Origin: Methylopila henanensis | GTDB lineage: Bacteria > Pseudomonadota > Alphaproteobacteria > Rhizobiales > Methylopilaceae | Length of the DNA: 64,000 nt | NCBI RefSeq assembly: GCF_042681025.1 | Contig: NZ_JBHUER010000001.1 | Span: 310,001 to 374,000, forward strand | Reading direction: 5' to 3' | Part shown: piece by piece, positions 52,938 to 61,444 of the stretch | Layout: the number at the start of each line of letters is the position of its first letter | Position numbering within the stretch: the first letter of the stretch is position 1 | Made by a program: the position numbers and the translations under genes | Notes under the pieces: generated by a model | The model's database searches: none | What the model saw: only the letters and a program-made list of their open reading frames with translations | Told to the model about the DNA's origin: nothing

Positions 52938-52948
52938 AAGAGCTTCCG

Positions 52949-53002
52949 ATACCCGGTTTCCCGAAAATATACCCGGAAAAATACCCTACTTTTTCCGGGT
53001 AT
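52949..53002. repeat. candidate integrase arm-type sites, right end
   Basis: Direct copies of ATACCCGG at 52949-52956 and 52969-52976, the variant ATACCCT at 52981-52987, and an inverted CCGGGTAT at 52995-53002. They lie between the integrase start and the att site in the tRNA. They share the TACCCGG core with two copies at the left end (36827-36846). They may also control the integrase promoter. Confidence 0.55.
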
Positions 53003-53101
53003 GCACGAAACAAAACAGGAACAAACGGGACCTTGACGGACACCACAAGGGCCGGAAACCCCTCAGAAATCAACGTAAGTGTTTGATTTCGTTGATGTTA
53101 A

Positions 53102-53192
53102 TGGCGGAAGGGGTGGGATTCGAACCCACGGTGGAGTCGCCCCCACGGCGGTTTTCAAGACCGCTGCCTTAAACCACTCGGCCACCCTTCCC
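53102..53192 (-). tRNA. tRNA-Ser (anticodon UGA)
   Basis: A 91-base tRNA on the minus strand. Acceptor GGAAGGG pairs with CCCTTCC, discriminator G, and encoded CCA ends at 53102. The anticodon stem-loop GCGGTCTTGAAAACCGC has anticodon TGA. The long variable arm is typical of serine tRNAs, and the T-loop TTCGAAT sits in GTGGG/CCCAC. Its last 14 bases are the attachment site of the integrated element and are restored by the element's own copy, so the gene stays intact. Confidence 0.97.
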
Positions 53193-53297
53193 GCGGCGCG
53201 GATGATGGCCGAGCGGCGCCGGGGCCGCAACTGGCGCGCATCCGACTCGGCCTTCGGCGCGTACGCTCTTCACAATCTACGCTTGAAGGAGGCCGGC

Positions 53298-53687
53298 ATG
53301 CGCCCGATGTCCGTCGCCCTTGTCGCCGCCGCGCTCGTCGCAGGCTTCGCCGGAGCGGCGGGCGCCGAGCCGTTGCGGGGCGATTCGCTCGTGGGCGCGA
53401 TCTCGGGAAAGCGCGTGTTTCTCGCCACGCCGCTCGGCGGCGAGTTCCCGCTGAACTACCGCGCCAACGGCGTCGTCGACGGCTCGGGCGAGGCGATCGG
53501 GCTCGGACGCTTCATGCAGCCGAAGGACACCGGCCGCTGGTGGGTCGATGGGGCCAAGCTCTGCCAGCAATGGCGCAGTTGGTACAATGGTAAGCAATTC
53601 TGCTTCAGCATCACGTCCGCCGGCCCCGGAAAGATCACCTGGGCGCGCGACGACGGCCTGACGGGGACCGCCCGCATCGAGCCCTGA
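53298..53687 (+). CDS. secreted small protein, DUF995-like
   Basis: A 129-residue protein with a signal peptide (MRPMSVALVAAALVAGFAGA, then AGAEPLRG). The mature domain has LNYRANGVVDGSGEAIGLGR, then KDTGRWWVDGAKLCQQWRSW and KQFCFSITSAGPG. The DTGxWxxxxxxLCxxW pattern with its paired cysteines recurs in small periplasmic proteins of Hyphomicrobiales (DUF995-like). An AAGGAGG site is spaced ideally before ATG 53298. It lies 105 bases beyond tRNA-Ser, so it is outside the element. Confidence 0.7.
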   Translation: MRPMSVALVAAALVAGFAGAAGAEPLRGDSLVGAISGKRVFLATPLGGEFPLNYRANGVVDGSGEAIGLGRFMQPKDTGRWWVDGAKLCQQWRSWYNGKQFCFSITSAGPGKITWARDDGLTGTARIEP

Positions 53688-53870
53688 GGGCGCGTGCGCG
53701 GAGCGTCGCGCCGCATTCTTGCCTTATTTCCGACGCTTGTTCTAACCTGACTGTGGCTCTGTCGTGACAGGGTCAGCATATGAGGGGGAATGCGCAGCTT
53801 CGGCGCGCGGTCGACGCCCGCGGAAAAAGCCGCGGCGCTCGGCGTCCTCCCTGGCAGGGAACTGGACGGC

Positions 53871-55112
53871 ATGACCGACGCGGCGACGACTGAACCCATT
53901 CAACGTCGTCGCGCCTTTCGCCCGTTCCCATCCCGATCCGACATTGCGTTTTCGCGCTTCGCCCTCGGGCGCGTCGCCGCCGCGTCGGTCGCGGCGCTCG
54001 CCTGTGGCCTGATCGCGGGCTGCTCGGCGCAGACCGGGCGTCCGGTCGCGGCCGCGACGAGCGCGCCGGCGGCGTCCGTGGCCGCCGCCGAGGCGCCTCA
54101 GCAGGACGCCGTGAAGACCGCCGCCGCCCAGCCGGCGCAGGTCCGGGCCGCTGGCGGCCGCGCGGTCGCCGCGTCCGCCTCGCGCAGGACGAACGCGGTC
54201 GGCCTCGCGTCCTGGTACGGATCGCGCTTCCACGGCCGCCGCACCGCGAACGGCGAGACCTACGACATGCGCGCGCTGACCGCGGCGCACCCGTCTCTGC
54301 CGCTGCCGTCCTACGTCCGTGTCACCAACGTCTCCAACGGGCGGTCGCTGGTCGTGCGCGTCAACGATCGCGGCCCGTTCCACCGCGGCCGCATCATCGA
54401 CGTCTCGAGCCGCGCCGCCGACGTGCTGGGCTTCAAGACGTCCGGCGTCGGCAACGTGAAGGTCGACTATGTCGGCCCCGCGTCGACGAGCGGCAGCGAG
54501 GATCTCAAGCTGCTCGCGACCTATCAGGAGTTCGGCCGTCCGGCGGCGCCGGAAGGCGTGCAGATGGCGTCGCTGAAGCCGGTGCGGGACGCCGACCTCG
54601 TGAACGGGGCAGGGGCCGCGCCGACCGTCGTCGCGGCGGCCCAGCCGGTCCGGGTCCAGACCAACGCGCCGGCCGCCGCCGCGGCGGCGACGCCGGTTCG
54701 TCCGGAGCCGCCGCAGGCTCCGGTGGTCGCCTACGCGGCGCAACCGGCCGCGAAGCCCTCCGCGCTCGGCGCGCCGCTGGCGCAGGCCGCGCGCGTCGCG
54801 GCCGCTCCGGCCGAGGCTCCGGCGCCGAAGGCCCAGGCACCCAGGGTCCAGACGCCGCCGCAGATCGCGCTGAAGCCCTCCATGCCGCCGGCGCCGGCCA
54901 AGCGGGTCGTCCAGCCCGCCGAGCCCGTGCTCGCCTCCGTCGCGCCGGCGATCGGCGCGGAGGAGGAGCCGGCGGCTCCCGCCGCCGTGGAGCCGGAGCG
55001 CCGCCGCGCCGGCGGCTCCGAGGTCTCGGCGCGCATCGCGGCGAGCTTCGAGGGCTTCGACTCCTTCGCGAAGCCGCAGGACGGCGGCGCCGCTTTCAGC
55101 AGCCTGCGCTAA
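53871..55112 (+). CDS. rlpA: septal ring lytic transglycosylase RlpA-family lipoprotein
   Basis: A 413-residue protein from ATG 53871; an in-frame ATG at 53790 would add 27 residues. A basic N-region leads to a hydrophobic core and lipobox LIAGC. The double-psi beta-barrel lies at about residues 105-200: GLASWYGSRFHGRRTANGET, then RVTNVSNGRSLVVRVNDRGP and RIIDVSSRAADVLGF. This holds the conserved Asp of RlpA, which cleaves naked glycan strands at the septum. The C-terminal 190 residues are Ala/Pro-rich and lack a clear SPOR domain. It is followed by the DD-carboxypeptidase gene. Confidence 0.85.
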   Translation: MTDAATTEPIQRRRAFRPFPSRSDIAFSRFALGRVAAASVAALACGLIAGCSAQTGRPVAAATSAPAASVAAAEAPQQDAVKTAAAQPAQVRAAGGRAVAASASRRTNAVGLASWYGSRFHGRRTANGETYDMRALTAAHPSLPLPSYVRVTNVSNGRSLVVRVNDRGPFHRGRIIDVSSRAADVLGFKTSGVGNVKVDYVGPASTSGSEDLKLLATYQEFGRPAAPEGVQMASLKPVRDADLVNGAGAAPTVVAAAQPVRVQTNAPAAAAAATPVRPEPPQAPVVAYAAQPAAKPSALGAPLAQAARVAAAPAEAPAPKAQAPRVQTPPQIALKPSMPPAPAKRVVQPAEPVLASVAPAIGAEEEPAAPAAVEPERRRAGGSEVSARIAASFEGFDSFAKPQDGGAAFSSLR

Positions 55113-55209
55113 CCACGGCTCCGCGTTCCTCGCGCGCGCAGCCTGCGCGCCGTTGTGCGCGCGCCTTCGCGGCCGTATCCTGACGCCGTGGCGTTTTCGG
55201 GAGGGGGCG

Positions 55210-56421
55210 ATGGTCTGGCTGTGCGGTCGTTCGGTCGGCCGAGGCGCGATCGCCTTCGCGGCGCTCGTGGGGCTCGGCCTCGCCGCCGCGCCGGCCCGCG
55301 CCGCGTCCCCGGCCGCGAAGGACATGCGGACCGAGGCGCCGATCGCCTTCCTTTACGACGTCACCGCCGACGCCGCCCTGTTCGCCAAGCAGGCCGACCT
55401 GCCGTCGCCGCCCGCCAGCATGGCGACGCTGATGACGACCGAGATCGTGTTCAAGGCGCTCGCGGACGGGGCGCTGAAGGCGGACGACCAGTTCAAGGTG
55501 ACCGAGGACGCGTGGCGGCGGGGAGGGGCCCCCTCCCGCAGCTCCGCCATGTTCGCCAAGCTCAACTCGCAGGTCTCGGTGTCGGACCTGCTCCGCGGCG
55601 TGATCGTGCAGTCCGGCGGCGACGCCGCGATCACGCTTGCGACCGGCCTCGCCGGATCGGAGGCCGCCTTCGCCGAGCGCATGAACGAGCGCGCCAAGGC
55701 GCTCGGCCTCACCCGCTCCACCTTCCGCAACGCCACCGGCCAGCCGGACCCGGCGCAGGCGATGACCGCGCGCGACATCGCCCGGCTGGCGGCGCACATC
55801 ATCCGCGTCTATCCCGACCGCTACGCCATGTTCGCGGAGCCGGAGTTCACCTGGAACAAGATCACCCAGCGCAACCGTAACCCGCTGCTCGCTGAGTATC
55901 CCGGCGCCGACGGCCTGAAGACCGGCTTCACGGCGGATTCCGGCTATGGGCTGGTCGGCTCGGTGACGCGCGACGGTCGGCGCCTGATCGTGGTGCTGAA
56001 TGGGCTCGAGACCGCGAAGGCCCGCGCCGCGGAGGCCCGCAAGCTGCTGGACTGGGGCTTCGACGCGTTCCAGCGCCGCCGCTTGTTCGAGGCCGAGGAG
56101 CAGGTCGCCGAGGCCCGCGTGTTCGGTGGGGCCCAGCGCTACGTCCCGCTGATCGCCGACGTGGCCGTCGACGTGCTCACGCCGAAGAATGACGACGCCC
56201 GCATCGTTGCGCGGGTCGTCTATGACGGGCCGATCACGGCCCCGGTCGAGAAGGGCGCGCGGATCGGCGTGCTGCGGGTGTGGCGTGGCGACATGCTCTC
56301 GGTCGAGACGCCGCTGCGCGCCGGCGAGGCGGTGCCGGAAGGCGACCTCGGCCGCCGCGCGGTCGACGGCGCGCTGGAGCTGGTCGGCGACTGGTTCGAT
56401 CAGGTCATCGCCAGGATCTGA
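55210..56421 (+). CDS. D-alanyl-D-alanine carboxypeptidase family protein (DacF/PBP5-like) with altered active-site motifs
   Basis: A 403-residue periplasmic protein. The signal peptide runs to about residue 33 (ALVGLGLAAAPARAASP). The S11 domain runs to about 285 and a PBP5 C-terminal beta domain follows (VADVLTPKNDDARIVARVVY region), with an amphipathic tail GDWFDQVIARI. The SxxK motif, normally SMAK, reads SMAT (PPASMATLMTTE). The SxN motif, normally SGN, reads SGG (IVQSGGDAAI). Only KTG (GLKTGFTADSGYG) is standard. The catalytic Lys and the SxN Asn are thus missing, which argues for reduced or no carboxypeptidase activity. Its stop overlaps the tmk start (TGATG). Confidence 0.85.
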   Translation: MVWLCGRSVGRGAIAFAALVGLGLAAAPARAASPAAKDMRTEAPIAFLYDVTADAALFAKQADLPSPPASMATLMTTEIVFKALADGALKADDQFKVTEDAWRRGGAPSRSSAMFAKLNSQVSVSDLLRGVIVQSGGDAAITLATGLAGSEAAFAERMNERAKALGLTRSTFRNATGQPDPAQAMTARDIARLAAHIIRVYPDRYAMFAEPEFTWNKITQRNRNPLLAEYPGADGLKTGFTADSGYGLVGSVTRDGRRLIVVLNGLETAKARAAEARKLLDWGFDAFQRRRLFEAEEQVAEARVFGGAQRYVPLIADVAVDVLTPKNDDARIVARVVYDGPITAPVEKGARIGVLRVWRGDMLSVETPLRAGEAVPEGDLGRRAVDGALELVGDWFDQVIARI

Positions 56422-57119
56422 TGTCGGCCGTCCCCATCTCCGCCCCGGCCGTCGCCGGCGGGCGTTTCGTCACTTTCGAAGGCGGGGAGGGCGTCGGCAA
56501 GTCGACGCAGCTCCGCCGGCTCGCCGAACGGCTGCAGGCCGCGGGCGTCGCCGTCACCGTCACCCGCGAGCCCGGCGGATCGCCCCGCGCCGAGCAGCTC
56601 AGGGCGTTCCTGCTGTCCGGCAAGGCCAAGCGCTATGGAACCTTCGCGGAGACCGCGCTGATCGCGGCGGGGCGCGCCGATCATGTCGACCGGCTGATCC
56701 GCCCGGCGCTGAAGCGCGGAGACTGGGTGCTGTGCGACCGCTTCATCGACTCGACCCGCTGCTATCAGGGCGTGCTCGGCGAGGTGCCTGACCGCCTGAT
56801 CGCTGGGCTCGAACGTCTCGCCGCGCGCGACGTCATGCCCGACCTGACCCTGATCCTCGACGCGCCCGCCTCCGTCGGGCTGGCGCGCGCTCGCCGCCGG
56901 GCCGGGCTGGACGCCGCCGCGGATCGTTTCGAGAGCGAGGACGAGAGCTTTCACCAGAGGCTGCGCGAGGCGTTCATTGACATCGCGCGCCACGAGCCCG
57001 AGCGCTGCCTGCTGATCGACGCGCTGGGCGAAGCCGACGCGGTCGCGGCGCGCATCTGGGACGGCGTCGTGCGGCGCTGGCCGGAGCTCGCGACGCAGAC
57101 GAAGGAGGCCGCGCGATGA
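56421..57119 (+). CDS. tmk: thymidylate kinase
   Basis: A 232-residue dTMP kinase. The P-loop is FVTFEGGEGVGKSTQLRRLA (residues 17-36). The DR motif is WVLCDRFIDSTRCYQG, with the catalytic and dTMP-binding residues. TREPGGSPRAEQLR holds the substrate-binding Arg. The LID region is ARRRAGLDAAADRFESEDES. It makes dTDP for DNA synthesis. It is coupled to the preceding gene by one overlapping base and to holB by ATGA. Confidence 0.94.
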   Translation: MSAVPISAPAVAGGRFVTFEGGEGVGKSTQLRRLAERLQAAGVAVTVTREPGGSPRAEQLRAFLLSGKAKRYGTFAETALIAAGRADHVDRLIRPALKRGDWVLCDRFIDSTRCYQGVLGEVPDRLIAGLERLAARDVMPDLTLILDAPASVGLARARRRAGLDAAADRFESEDESFHQRLREAFIDIARHEPERCLLIDALGEADAVAARIWDGVVRRWPELATQTKEAAR

Positions 57120-58180
57120 GCGACGTCGAAGGCGCGCCCGAATCCGACCGGCGCAACTCCTGTCCGCATCCGCGCGAGACCTTCGCCTTCGTGGGCAATC
57201 GCGCGGCCGAGGCCGATCTGCTGGCGTCCTACGCCTCCAGTCGGATGCACCACGCCTGGCTGATCTCCGGCGTGGAGGGCGTCGGCAAGGCGACGCTGGC
57301 CTACCGGCTGGCCCGCTTCATTCTGGCCAATCCCGACCCGACGGCCGAAGCCGTGCGGCGCGCGGCGAACCTCTCCGTGCCGGAGGACGCGCCGGCGGCG
57401 CGCCGCGTCGCCCGGATGTCGCATCCGGACCTGCTCGCGCTGCGGCGCGGCTGGAACGCGGACCGCAAGGCGTTCTACGGCGACATCCGCGTCGACGACG
57501 TGCGGCGCGCGACCACGTTCTTCGGCGCGACGGCGGGCGAGGGCGGCTGGCGGGTCGCGATCGTCGACACCGCCGACGACATGAACGGGGCCGCGGCGAA
57601 CGCTCTTTTGAAGGTGCTGGAGGAGCCGCCGCCGCGCGCGGTGTTCCTGCTGCTGTCGGCCGCGCCGCGCTCCCTGCCCGCGCCCGTGCGCTCCCGCTGC
57701 CGCACGCTGACGCTCGCGCCGCTTGCCGCGGAGGAGACGCTCGCCGTTCTCCACGGCCTGCCGGAGATCGCCGAGCAGCACGACGCCGAGGCGCTGCGCC
57801 GGGCGGCCGAACTCGGGGAGGGCAGTGTGGCGCGCGCGCTGTCTCTGCTCGCGAGCGACGGCGCGTCGCTCCACACGGCCGTGGCGGCGCTGTTCGACAA
57901 GCTGCCGCAGGTGGACGTGAAGGCGGCCCATGCGCTCGCCGAGGACCTGTCGAAGCGCGGCGCGGAGGCGCGGTTCGCGCTGTTCGTGACGCTCGTCGGC
58001 GACTGGCTGCACCAGCGCGTCCGCGCCGGCGCCGCGGTGCGGGAGCCGCGCCTTGCGCGCCTAGCCGAGGTATGGGAAAAAACCGCCCGCTCCGCGCGTG
58101 AAATCGAGGTGTTCAACCTCGACCGGCGGCCCTTTGTTCTCGAGACGCTTCAGCAGCTTGCCGGACTCGCGCGCCGCTGA
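57116..58180 (+). CDS. holB: DNA polymerase III subunit delta'
   Basis: A 354-residue clamp-loader subunit. The AAA+ region carries HHAWLISGVEGVGKATLAYR (degenerate Walker A), IVDTADDMNGAAANALLKVL with EEPPPRAVFLLLSA (Walker B-like and sensor 1) and the SRC motif in PVRSRCRTLTLAPL. No zinc-binding cysteine cluster is evident in the expected place, as in many alphaproteobacterial delta' subunits. The order dacF-tmk-holB-metG-tatD is the standard Hyphomicrobiales arrangement. Confidence 0.92.
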   Translation: MSDVEGAPESDRRNSCPHPRETFAFVGNRAAEADLLASYASSRMHHAWLISGVEGVGKATLAYRLARFILANPDPTAEAVRRAANLSVPEDAPAARRVARMSHPDLLALRRGWNADRKAFYGDIRVDDVRRATTFFGATAGEGGWRVAIVDTADDMNGAAANALLKVLEEPPPRAVFLLLSAAPRSLPAPVRSRCRTLTLAPLAAEETLAVLHGLPEIAEQHDAEALRRAAELGEGSVARALSLLASDGASLHTAVAALFDKLPQVDVKAAHALAEDLSKRGAEARFALFVTLVGDWLHQRVRAGAAVREPRLARLAEVWEKTARSAREIEVFNLDRRPFVLETLQQLAGLARR

Positions 58181-58208
58181 CGCCGGCTTGAGCCCGAGAG
58201 TGTGATCG

Positions 58209-59765
58209 ATGGCGACCGACAAGAAGCCCTTCTACGTCACGACGGCCATCGCCTACCCCAACGGGGCGCCGCACATCGGCCATGTCTACGAGGCGGTCGC
58301 CACCGACGCGATCGCGCGTTTCCACCGGCTCGACGGCCGCGACGTACGCTTCCTCACCGGCACCGACGAGCACGGCCTGAAGATGGCGCAGACCGCCGCC
58401 CGCGAGGGCGTGCCGCCGCTCGACTGGGCGACGCGGAACGCCGCGCGCTTTCGCGAGATGGACGAGCGCTACGGCGTCTCCTTCGACCGCTTCATCCGCA
58501 CCACCGACGCCGACCACTACGCCGCGAGCCAGGAGCTGTGGCGGCGGATGAAGGCCGCCGGCGACATCTATCTCGGCAAGTACGAGGGCTGGTACTCGGT
58601 CCGCGACGAGGCCTATTTCGACGAGAGCGAGACGACGCTGGGCGAGGACGGCTCCCGCAAGGCGCCGACCGGCGCTCCGGTGGAGTGGGTGGTCGAGGAG
58701 AGCTATTTCTTCCGGCTATCAGCCTATCAGGACCGGCTGCTGAAGCTCTACGAGGAGCAGCCCGGCTTCGTCGGCCCGGACTTCCGCCGCAACGAGGTGG
58801 TCGCCTTCGTGAAGCGCGGGCTGAACGACCTTTCGATCAGCCGCACCACCTTCGACTGGGGCGTGCCGGTGCCCGACGACCCGAAGCACGTCATGTACGT
58901 CTGGGTCGACGCGCTGACGAACTACCTCACAGGCGCCGGGTTCCCGGACGAAGCCAGCGACCTCAGGCGCTTCTGGCCGGCCGACCTGCACGTCATCGGC
59001 AAGGACATCATCCGCTTTCACACGGTCTACTGGCCGGCCTTCCTGATGTCGGCGGGCCTCGCCCTGCCGAAGCGCGTCTTCGCCCACGGCTTCGTCAACA
59101 ACCGCGGGGAGAAGATGTCGAAGTCGGTCGGCAACGTGATCGACCCCTTCACCTTCGCCGACGCCTATGGCGTCGACGCGATCCGCTACTTCCTGCTCCG
59201 GGACACCCCGTTCGGGCAGGACGGCAACTACACCCACGAAACCATCGTCGGGCGCATCAACGCCGACCTCGCCAACGACCTCGGCAACCTCGCGCAGCGC
59301 TCGCTTTCGATGATCGCGAAGAACTGCGAGGGCAGGGCGCCTCGTCCCGGCCCCCTCGCCTCTGCGGACGAGGCCGTTCTCGCCGCGGTCGACGGCCTCG
59401 GCGCGACCGTGCGCGCGGCGGTCGGCGAGGTCGCGCTGCACGCCGCGCTCGCCGCGATCTGGAGCGTCATCGCCGAGACCAACCGCTATTTCGCCAACGC
59501 CGAACCCTGGGCGCTGAAGAAGACCGATCCCGAACGCATGGGCACGGTGCTCTACGTCACCGCCGAGGCTGTCCGGAACGTCGCGATCCTGACGCAGCCC
59601 TTCATGCCGACGGCCTCCGCGAAGCTGCTCGACCTGCTCGCCGTCGCCGAGGAGGCGCGGAGCTTCGCGTCGCTCGGGAGCGCGGAACGTCTCGCGCCCG
59701 GCGCGGCGCTGCCGGCGCCGCAGGGCGTGTTCCCGCGCTACGTCGAGCCGGAGGCCGCGGCGTGA
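58209..59765 (+). CDS. metG: methionyl-tRNA synthetase
   Basis: A 518-residue class I aminoacyl-tRNA synthetase. The HIGH motif is NGAPHIGHVYEAVATDAIAR and KMSKS is in NRGEKMSKSVGNVIDPF. The tRNA anticodon-binding helical domain follows from about residue 370 (INADLANDLGNLAQRSLSMI). It lacks the C-terminal EMAP/Trbp111-like dimerisation domain, as the length shows, and the connective zinc-knuckle cysteines are not seen, so it belongs to the short zinc-less subgroup. The stop overlaps tatD by GTGA. Confidence 0.95.
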   Translation: MATDKKPFYVTTAIAYPNGAPHIGHVYEAVATDAIARFHRLDGRDVRFLTGTDEHGLKMAQTAAREGVPPLDWATRNAARFREMDERYGVSFDRFIRTTDADHYAASQELWRRMKAAGDIYLGKYEGWYSVRDEAYFDESETTLGEDGSRKAPTGAPVEWVVEESYFFRLSAYQDRLLKLYEEQPGFVGPDFRRNEVVAFVKRGLNDLSISRTTFDWGVPVPDDPKHVMYVWVDALTNYLTGAGFPDEASDLRRFWPADLHVIGKDIIRFHTVYWPAFLMSAGLALPKRVFAHGFVNNRGEKMSKSVGNVIDPFTFADAYGVDAIRYFLLRDTPFGQDGNYTHETIVGRINADLANDLGNLAQRSLSMIAKNCEGRAPRPGPLASADEAVLAAVDGLGATVRAAVGEVALHAALAAIWSVIAETNRYFANAEPWALKKTDPERMGTVLYVTAEAVRNVAILTQPFMPTASAKLLDLLAVAEEARSFASLGSAERLAPGAALPAPQGVFPRYVEPEAAA

Positions 59766-60580
59766 CCGGACCGCTCGTCGACAGCCACTGCCATCTCGAC
59801 TTTCCGGACTTCGCCGCCGAGCAGGACGGGATCGTCGCGCGGGCGCATGCGGCCGGCGTCGGGCTGATGGTGACGATCTCGACGCGGGTCCGCCGCTTCG
59901 ACCAGATTCTCGCGCTCATCGAGCGCCACCCCTCCGTATACGGCACCGTCGGCACCCATCCGCACAACGCCTATGAGGAGCTCGACGTCACCGCGGACGA
60001 GCTGATCCGGCTCGCGGAGCATCCGAAGATCGTCGGCTTCGGCGAGGCCGGGCTCGACTATCACTACGAGGGCGACTACGCGGCGCAGGAGCGCGGCTTC
60101 CGCACGCACATCGCCGCGGCGCGCGAAGCGCGGCTGCCGCTCGTGATCCATGCGCGCTCGGCCGACGACGCGATGATCGCGGTGCTCGAGGACGAGATGG
60201 GGAAGGGCTCCTTTCCGGCCGTCCTGCACTGCTTCTCGTCCGGGCCGGAGCTCGCGCGCCGCGGCGCCGCGCTCGGGCTCTATGTGTCGTTCTCGGGGAT
60301 CCTGACGTTCCGGCGTTCCGACGAGCTGCGCGCGATCGCGGCCGAGGTCCCGGCCGACCGGCTGCTGGTGGAGACCGACGCGCCCTATCTCGCGCCCGAA
60401 CCGTTCCGCGGCAAGCGCAACGAGCCGGCCTACACCGCGAACACCGCCGCCGTGCTCGCCAAGGTCCGCGGCTGGAGCGAGGCGGAATGCCGGTCGATCA
60501 CGACCGATAATTTCTTCCGTCTTTTCAACAAGACGCCGCGATCCGCTCTTGTGGCGCCTGAGCCGGCGGGCGCCGCGTGA
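59762..60580 (+). CDS. tatD: TatD-family metal-dependent hydrolase
   Basis: A 272-residue TIM-barrel metal hydrolase (3'-5' DNA/RNA exonuclease-type family; also YcfH). Metal ligands are visible in VDSHCHLDFPDF (HxH), GFGEAGLDYHYEGD (Glu), LVIHARSADDAM (His), AVLHCFSSGPELAR (His) and LVETDAPYLAPEPFRGKRNE (Asp). The start is GTG at 59762, overlapping the metG stop. The gene is coupled to the next by GTGA. Confidence 0.92.
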   Translation: MTGPLVDSHCHLDFPDFAAEQDGIVARAHAAGVGLMVTISTRVRRFDQILALIERHPSVYGTVGTHPHNAYEELDVTADELIRLAEHPKIVGFGEAGLDYHYEGDYAAQERGFRTHIAAAREARLPLVIHARSADDAMIAVLEDEMGKGSFPAVLHCFSSGPELARRGAALGLYVSFSGILTFRRSDELRAIAAEVPADRLLVETDAPYLAPEPFRGKRNEPAYTANTAAVLAKVRGWSEAECRSITTDNFFRLFNKTPRSALVAPEPAGAA

Positions 60581-61374
60581 GCCTCAGCGTCACCATCCTC
60601 GGCTGCGGCTCCTCCGGCGGCGTGCCGCGGGTCGCGAGCGGCTGGGGACGCTGCGACCCGAACGAGCCCAAGAACCGCCGCCGCCGCTGCTCGATCCTCG
60701 TCGAGCGCGCCGGGCCGGACGGCGTGACACAGGTGCTGGTCGACACCGGCGCGGACCTGCGCGAACAGCTGATCGACGCAGGCGTCCAGCGCCTCGACGC
60801 CGTGCTCTACACCCACGAGCACGCCGACCACACCCACGGCATCGACGACCTCAGGCCGCTCGCGATCCACGTCCGTAAGCGGGTCGACGTCTGGGCCGAC
60901 GCCCGCACCGGCGCGTTCCTGCGCAGCCGCTTCGGCTACGCCTTCGAGACCCCGCCGGGCTCGGACTACCCGCCGATCCTCAACGAGCACCGCCTGCAGC
61001 CCGGCGAGCCGACCGCGCTCGAAGGGCCGGGCGGGGCGATCGTCGCCCTGCCGATCGCGCTGACGCACGGCGCCGAGACGGCGCTGGGCTTCCGCTTCGA
61101 CGGGCTGGCCTACACGCCGGACGTCAACGCCATTCCCGACGCCTCGGCGGCGCTGCTCGGCGGCCTCGACGTCTGGATCATCGACGCGCTGCGGGACACG
61201 CCGCATCCGAGCCATTTCTCGCTGGACGACGCGCTCGGCTGGGTCGAGCGCCTGAAGCCGCGGCGCGCGGTCCTGACCAACCTCCACACCGATCTCGACT
61301 ACGCCACGCTGAAGGCCCGGCTGCCGGAGCATATCGATGTGGCTTACGACGGGATGAGGATCGCCGCGCGCTGA
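60577..61374 (+). CDS. MBL-fold metallohydrolase, PhnP-like
   Basis: A 265-residue metallo-beta-lactamase-fold enzyme of the PhnP/cyclic-phosphodiesterase branch. It starts VTILGCGSSGGVPRVASGWG with a cysteine cluster region CDPNEPKNRRRRCS. The metal motif HxHxDH is YTHEHADHTHGIDDLRPL. ALTHGAETALGFRFDGLAYT and NLHTDLDY supply the remaining ligands. GTG start, overlapping tatD. It is the last gene of the rightward operon. It ends at a convergent intergenic region with a dif-like site. Confidence 0.88.
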   Translation: MSLSVTILGCGSSGGVPRVASGWGRCDPNEPKNRRRRCSILVERAGPDGVTQVLVDTGADLREQLIDAGVQRLDAVLYTHEHADHTHGIDDLRPLAIHVRKRVDVWADARTGAFLRSRFGYAFETPPGSDYPPILNEHRLQPGEPTALEGPGGAIVALPIALTHGAETALGFRFDGLAYTPDVNAIPDASAALLGGLDVWIIDALRDTPHPSHFSLDDALGWVERLKPRRAVLTNLHTDLDYATLKARLPEHIDVAYDGMRIAAR

Positions 61375-61444
61375 CCGTTCCTGCGCCGCGCCGGTCGTCG
61401 AAGCGGGCCGGAAGCCTCATTCTTCAGCGGTCCGATCAACCGAA

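Larger units (their letters stand above)
36762..53115. mobile_element. integrative element in tRNA-Ser 3' end (prophage remnant or phage-satellite-like island)
   Basis: About 16.35 kb bounded by a 14-base direct repeat (TGGCGGAAGGGGTG at 36762-36775 and 53102-53115). The right copy is the 3' end of tRNA-Ser, including its CCA. The integrase and an excisionase-like gene lie beside the tRNA, and AlpA lies at the other end. Most genes run leftward in overlapping arrays: replication protein, small proteins, prohead protease, terminase-small-like, Ntn-like, tape measure, Ntn-like, DUF4747. Large terminase, portal, major capsid and tail-tube genes are absent. Small regulators lie on the plus strand at the left end. 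A run of N (38636-38681) leaves part unread. Confidence 0.88.
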
